Shown piece by piece: positions 21,755 to 24,412 of a stretch of 24,412 nt of DNA. Position numbers and translations under genes: made by a program. The DNA comes from Candidatus Altimarinota bacterium (GTDB taxonomy: Bacteria; Patescibacteriota; Gracilibacteria; UBA4473): positions 1 through 24,412 of the forward strand of contig JAHDBZ010000015.1 of the NCBI GenBank assembly GCA_020630245.1. The letters are read 5' to 3'. Position 1 is the first letter of the stretch. Every line of letters starts with the position of its first letter. The notes under the pieces are model-generated. The model worked only from the letters and a program-made list of their open reading frames with translations, did not search any database and was not told the origin of the DNA.

Positions 21755-22701
21755 TATTTATTATGCACTAGATACCCATCAGCGTAATAATCTCGTTCTC
21801 CCGTGACCTCAAAGTTGTAAACCTGAACTTCTTGGTACTCTGACGATATAGTAAGTATTGTTTCCTTCTTCCCATCTGCACGGACTAGCGTATCTCCTAC
21901 TGATATGAGTTGGATATCAAGCTCTGGATGTATTTTGCGCGCTTCAACATCGTCAAAGGCTTTCCACCCATCAATCGTCATAAACGGATGACTCCCGGTC
22001 GCAAAAACAGACTTCCCATTAATACCATATACCTGCCCGGTGTGGAAACGTGGTTTGAGCTGAACGACATCGTTTATAGCGCCATTAGCTCCCAATACTT
22101 GATCACCAACTATTATATTTTGAATCACTTTAAAGGTACCATCCGCCATAGCAATCAAAGTGTCTGCTAGGAATGATCCTGCTGCAGTGTAGCAGTAAAC
22201 CGTTCCCCCAGTTGCACCTTGCGCGTAAGGACAGGCTAATCCTCCATTCTGAGCATTGGTAGTTATATTGTAAGTAGATGAATAACTACAACGGTTACAA
22301 GTCTGTCCAGTAGTAAACAAATTACCACAAGCATCAGACGAAGGACATAGTCCAGAATAGGCACAACTTGAACCGCTACCCGATGGCTGCCAACTTCCTA
22401 CACAATCCACCACTGGACAATTGTATTTAGTAATATCAGAAGGTGTGTTATTAAGAAAAGCGGTCCATTCTCCACTGGTCTTAGTGGGAATAAAATAATC
22501 TTTCGTAGTAGAATTGTTCCAGAGTGCTTTACAGTTGCTCCACGCATTGATTTCAACGGAACGCGTTGTAGAGTCATTAAGTTTATATCCAGTGGCCACT
22601 GTATCAATTCCCCACATATAGCTCGGCACCATAAACGCTCCCGCTAACAGCAGAGCAATCAAATGTCGAGTGCGCTTAGGGTCAAAGAATTTTAGTTTCA
22701 T
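21754..22701 (-). CDS. Secreted paralog 3 with C-terminal Hint (hedgehog/intein) autoprocessing domain
   Basis: 315 residues. Export signal FFDPKRTRHLIALLLAGAFM, the shared domain (YFIPTKTSGEWTAFLNNTP, about 69-87), a Cys-rich middle (about 95-170), then a Hint domain (about 175-314). Block A starts at GSFLADTLIAMADG with Ser176 where most Hint domains have Cys; NIIVGDQVLG follows. Block B is FATGSHPF (T235, H238 of TxxH). The C-terminal blocks are VYNFEVTGERDYYADGYLVHN with terminal His313-Asn314, and the protein ends one residue later. Hint domains rearrange the peptide bond before residue 1 to an ester or thioester and can release or transfer the N-terminal part to a nucleophile. With essentially no C-extein, this one resembles hedgehog or pre-toxin Hint layouts more than a splicing intein. 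Its stop overlaps the ATG of paralog 2. Confidence 0.85.
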   Translation of the reverse strand: MKLKFFDPKRTRHLIALLLAGAFMVPSYMWGIDTVATGYKLNDSTTRSVEINAWSNCKALWNNSTTKDYFIPTKTSGEWTAFLNNTPSDITKYNCPVVDCVGSWQPSGSGSSCAYSGLCPSSDACGNLFTTGQTCNRCSYSSTYNITTNAQNGGLACPYAQGATGGTVYCYTAAGSFLADTLIAMADGTFKVIQNIIVGDQVLGANGAINDVVQLKPRFHTGQVYGINGKSVFATGSHPFMTIDGWKAFDDVEARKIHPELDIQLISVGDTLVRADGKKETILTISSEYQEVQVYNFEVTGERDYYADGYLVHNK

Positions 22702-22712
22702 AGTCTGGTTTC

Positions 22713-22758
22713 AAAACCGGGTTTTGGAATCCTACACAATATGTCTAAACCCAGTTTT
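22713..22758 (-). repeat. 46-nt hairpin repeat, copy B
   Basis: Minus strand: left arm AAAACTGGGTTT (22758-22747), 22-nt loop, right arm AAACCCGGTTTT (22724-22713), giving a 12-bp stem with one T-G wobble. It lies between the S74 fibre stop (22766) and the paralog 3 ATG (22701). The right arm is identical to copy A and the loop start (AGACAYATTRTGT) is conserved. Confidence 0.75.
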
Positions 22759-22765
22759 TAATAGC

Positions 22766-24412
22766 TTAGTTGGTAAGTGCGTCTAATTTCATCTCCAGCG
22801 CTTCGATCCGCGCTTCTTGAGTCTTGGTGACTTCAAGTAGTGGAACTACGAGTTTGGCATAGTCTACCGCTTTGTAGCCCTCCTCGTTCGTATGCACAAA
22901 CTCTGGAAAGATCGCTTCGACTTCCTGGGCAATCACTCCGATGTCCGCCGTGTCGTTCTGTTTCCAGTCATAGCGATATGTACCTAGATCCAGTACATCT
23001 GCTGCGTTGCCGATACCGATCAGATTTTCTTTGAGACGTGCATCGGATGCGTAGATAAATGACCCCGCGGTGAGAACACTCGAAGTATTCCCTGTGATAT
23101 TGTAACTCCCAATCGAGATATTCTGTGTGGCCGTGTGGTTCCCGAGGTTGTCAGCGCCAGTATTATCGACTTCACAGGTAACGGTACCCCCTTCGGCAAT
23201 CGCTCGGATAGATTGTCCAGCTGGACACGTCCCTGTCACTCGACTCTGGATACTCGTACTATTTACATCGGTAGCGGTCAGGGAGCCATTGGCTACCTCG
23301 CTCGCTCCCACACTGCCTGCCGCTAGATCTGCTGCCGTCAGAGTGTTATCCTGGATCTCACTACTATCAACCGTTCCGTCTTGAATTCTGTCACCTACAA
23401 CCCAGGCTGAACCATTAATAACTGTAACACCATCAACTTGAAATCCGCCGTCGGCTCGCATCACAGCAGTTCCACCAGTTATAATTGATTTATTTCCGTA
23501 TGAACGGATCCAAGTCGAATCGACCATGTTCCAACCCCCGCCATAAGTCCCGTTGTACCAACCGGTATTACCATAAGTCCGCACCCAACCTCCATTTCCA
23601 TCACGGATAGTCCCCGCAGAGGAAGTAATCCCATGGGTTCCCATGGCGAGGGCCGCCGTCGCCGTGTGATTCCCGAGGTTGTCACCGCCAGCGCCAGCAT
23701 CATCAGTCTCACAAGTCACTGTCCCGTTTGCCGCAATAGCTCGGATACTTGATCCCGCAGCACAAGTACCAGAGACTCGTCGCTGGTAATAGGCCGAACT
23801 CTGACCATCGAGGAGATCCGCATCAAGACCTGACCCAGCCCCATCGTTTCCTCCGTGCCAGACTTTATATTTATTTGCTCCCATAGACCAACCACCAACC
23901 ATAAATTGATTGGTCTCCGCATCGATCCCAAAGTTCGCCGCATAGTCTCCCGCGATGTGGAACGTCATGTACGCGTCTGAGCCAGCCGTATTTTGCCGTA
24001 ACTGAAAATTACTAGTGTCACCGGCCGTTTCAATGTCATTATTACTATCACGAGTAATAGTTACCTTCCCCGTCCCATTAACGGCTCCGGCTAAAGTTGT
24101 AGTTCCTACTACATGCAATGGTGTAGTAGGACTCGCCGTCCCAATACCCACATTTTTTCGATACACTGTAAATGGTCGCGATCCAGTCCAGCCTGCGCCG
24201 CCACCTTCGTCGGTCAAGAGATAGAGCCTGTCAGTGTTCCCGTGCCACCAATAATCCCAAGCACCGGCTGTCGTATCATCAAATTTGAGAGACGTGCTGG
24301 CCGCTACCATCGACATCGCTCCACTAGTGGTCGTAATAGATCCCGAAGTTGTCCCCCCAGCCCCTAAATTATCACCACCAGCACCACCAACCGCACTATC
24401 GACATAGGCCTT
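22766..24412 (-). CDS. Tail-fibre-like protein with S74 self-cleaving chaperone domain (5' end cut by window)
   Basis: The frame is open to the right edge, so the N-terminus is missing; the visible part is 548 residues. It begins KAYVDSAVGGAGGDNLG (fibre-type) and includes VGIGTASPTTPLHVVG and a WHGGNDGAGSGLDADLLDGQ phage-fibre motif. A unit around IRAIA..GTVTCE and DNLGNHTAT occurs twice, and a variable IRSYGNK/WVRTYGN region lies between. The C-terminus is a Peptidase_S74 intramolecular chaperone: ASDARLKENL (Ser codon 23047-23045, Lys codon 23032-23030, the Ser-Lys dyad), TYRYDWK, IGVIAQEVEAIFPEFV, KAVDYAKLVVPLLEV, then a coiled coil. In known examples this domain trimerises and folds the fibre, then cuts itself off. 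An adhesin on the cell surface or a prophage-derived appendage are both possible. Confidence 0.85.
   Translation of the reverse strand, partial: KAYVDSAVGGAGGDNLGAGGTTSGSITTTSGAMSMVAASTSLKFDDTTAGAWDYWWHGNTDRLYLLTDEGGGAGWTGSRPFTVYRKNVGIGTASPTTPLHVVGTTTLAGAVNGTGKVTITRDSNNDIETAGDTSNFQLRQNTAGSDAYMTFHIAGDYAANFGIDAETNQFMVGGWSMGANKYKVWHGGNDGAGSGLDADLLDGQSSAYYQRRVSGTCAAGSSIRAIAANGTVTCETDDAGAGGDNLGNHTATAALAMGTHGITSSAGTIRDGNGGWVRTYGNTGWYNGTYGGGWNMVDSTWIRSYGNKSIITGGTAVMRADGGFQVDGVTVINGSAWVVGDRIQDGTVDSSEIQDNTLTAADLAAGSVGASEVANGSLTATDVNSTSIQSRVTGTCPAGQSIRAIAEGGTVTCEVDNTGADNLGNHTATQNISIGSYNITGNTSSVLTAGSFIYASDARLKENLIGIGNAADVLDLGTYRYDWKQNDTADIGVIAQEVEAIFPEFVHTNEEGYKAVDYAKLVVPLLEVTKTQEARIEALEMKLDALTN
23116..23240 (-). 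repeat. Internal repeat unit 2 of the S74 fibre gene
   Basis: Encodes VTGTCPAGQSIRAIAEGG, TVTCEVDNTG and DNLGNHTAT, a second copy of the unit at 23641-23781. A Cys pair frames the IRAIA core in both copies. Boundaries are approximate. Confidence 0.6.
23641..23781 (-). repeat. Internal repeat unit 1 of the S74 fibre gene
   Basis: Encodes VSGTCAAGSSIRAIAANG, TVTCETDDAGAGG and DNLGNHTAT. It is about 400 nt upstream (in gene direction) of the similar unit at 23116-23240. The segment between them is unrelated fibre sequence. Boundaries are approximate. Confidence 0.6.

Noticed and set aside
21043..22758. Hairpin repeats as integron attC sites
   Set aside because: No GTTRRRY/RYYYAAC core pairs are present and no integron integrase is in the window.
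18638..24412. Prophage
   Set aside because: Only fibre-like genes are present; no capsid, portal, terminase, integrase or lysis genes are seen inside the window.
1..24412. CRISPR arrays, tRNA or rRNA genes
   Set aside because: No regularly spaced direct repeats with unique spacers, and no cloverleaf or rRNA-like segments, were found by reading both strands.

Overview
The window looks like chromosomal DNA from a small-genome, host- or surface-associated bacterium, most likely a member of the Candidate Phyla Radiation (Patescibacteria, Parcubacteria-like). This placement is inferred from gene content and style and not from a marker tree. The genes are short and tightly packed, with stops and starts touching or overlapping. 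Shine-Dalgarno motifs are almost absent, and many starts sit 6-10 nt after a -10 box. TGA is a normal stop codon (for example at 7997-7999 and 14260-14262), which argues against the TGA=Gly groups (Gracilibacteria/Absconditabacteria). I saw no rRNA, tRNA or CRISPR array, and there is no gene-free stretch over 300 bases.

Region 1-5230 is housekeeping and envelope. It holds a dGTPase (minus, running off the left edge), then a plus-strand unit of a 48-aa ORF, a LemA-like membrane protein, lgt (prolipoprotein diacylglyceryl transferase) and a DsbA-like lipoprotein. A DUF1622-type membrane protein follows in convergent orientation, then a thioredoxin-reductase-fold flavoprotein that has lost both redox cysteines, and a small exported protein. 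Region 5233-8557 is one minus-strand operon: thioredoxin-fold lipoprotein, second lipoprotein, rsmA/ksgA and an RsmB/RsmF-type m5C methyltransferase.

Region 8604-14262 is a plus-strand cell-wall cluster: alpha/beta hydrolase, a Mur ligase whose N-terminal domain is replaced by membrane helices, a DegT-type PLP enzyme, a membrane coiled-coil/pentapeptide-like protein and a FemX-type peptidoglycan bridge transferase. It is followed by infB (IF-2), a REP-associated tyrosine transposase (RAYT) with palindromes at both ends, and a polyprenyl-phosphate glycosylphosphotransferase that would start surface-glycan synthesis.

Region 18638-24412 (minus) is a surface-protein locus and the most interesting part. 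From upstream to downstream it holds a phage-tail-fibre-like protein with a C-terminal S74 self-cleaving chaperone, three paralogous secreted proteins, and a second fibre protein with a C1q/TNF-like head. The paralogs share a nearly invariant 5' signal-peptide module and a FVPTK/EWxAF domain but have unrelated C-termini. One of them ends in a complete Hint (hedgehog/intein) autoprocessing domain that stops one residue after its terminal His-Asn. A conserved 46-nt hairpin repeat precedes two of the three paralogs. The layout suggests modular diversification of displayed or attachment proteins.

Two genome-style features recur: consensus sigma70-type promoters placed for leaderless transcripts, and degenerate heptamer (7-bp) repeat tracts that fill intergenic gaps and also run through coding sequence.
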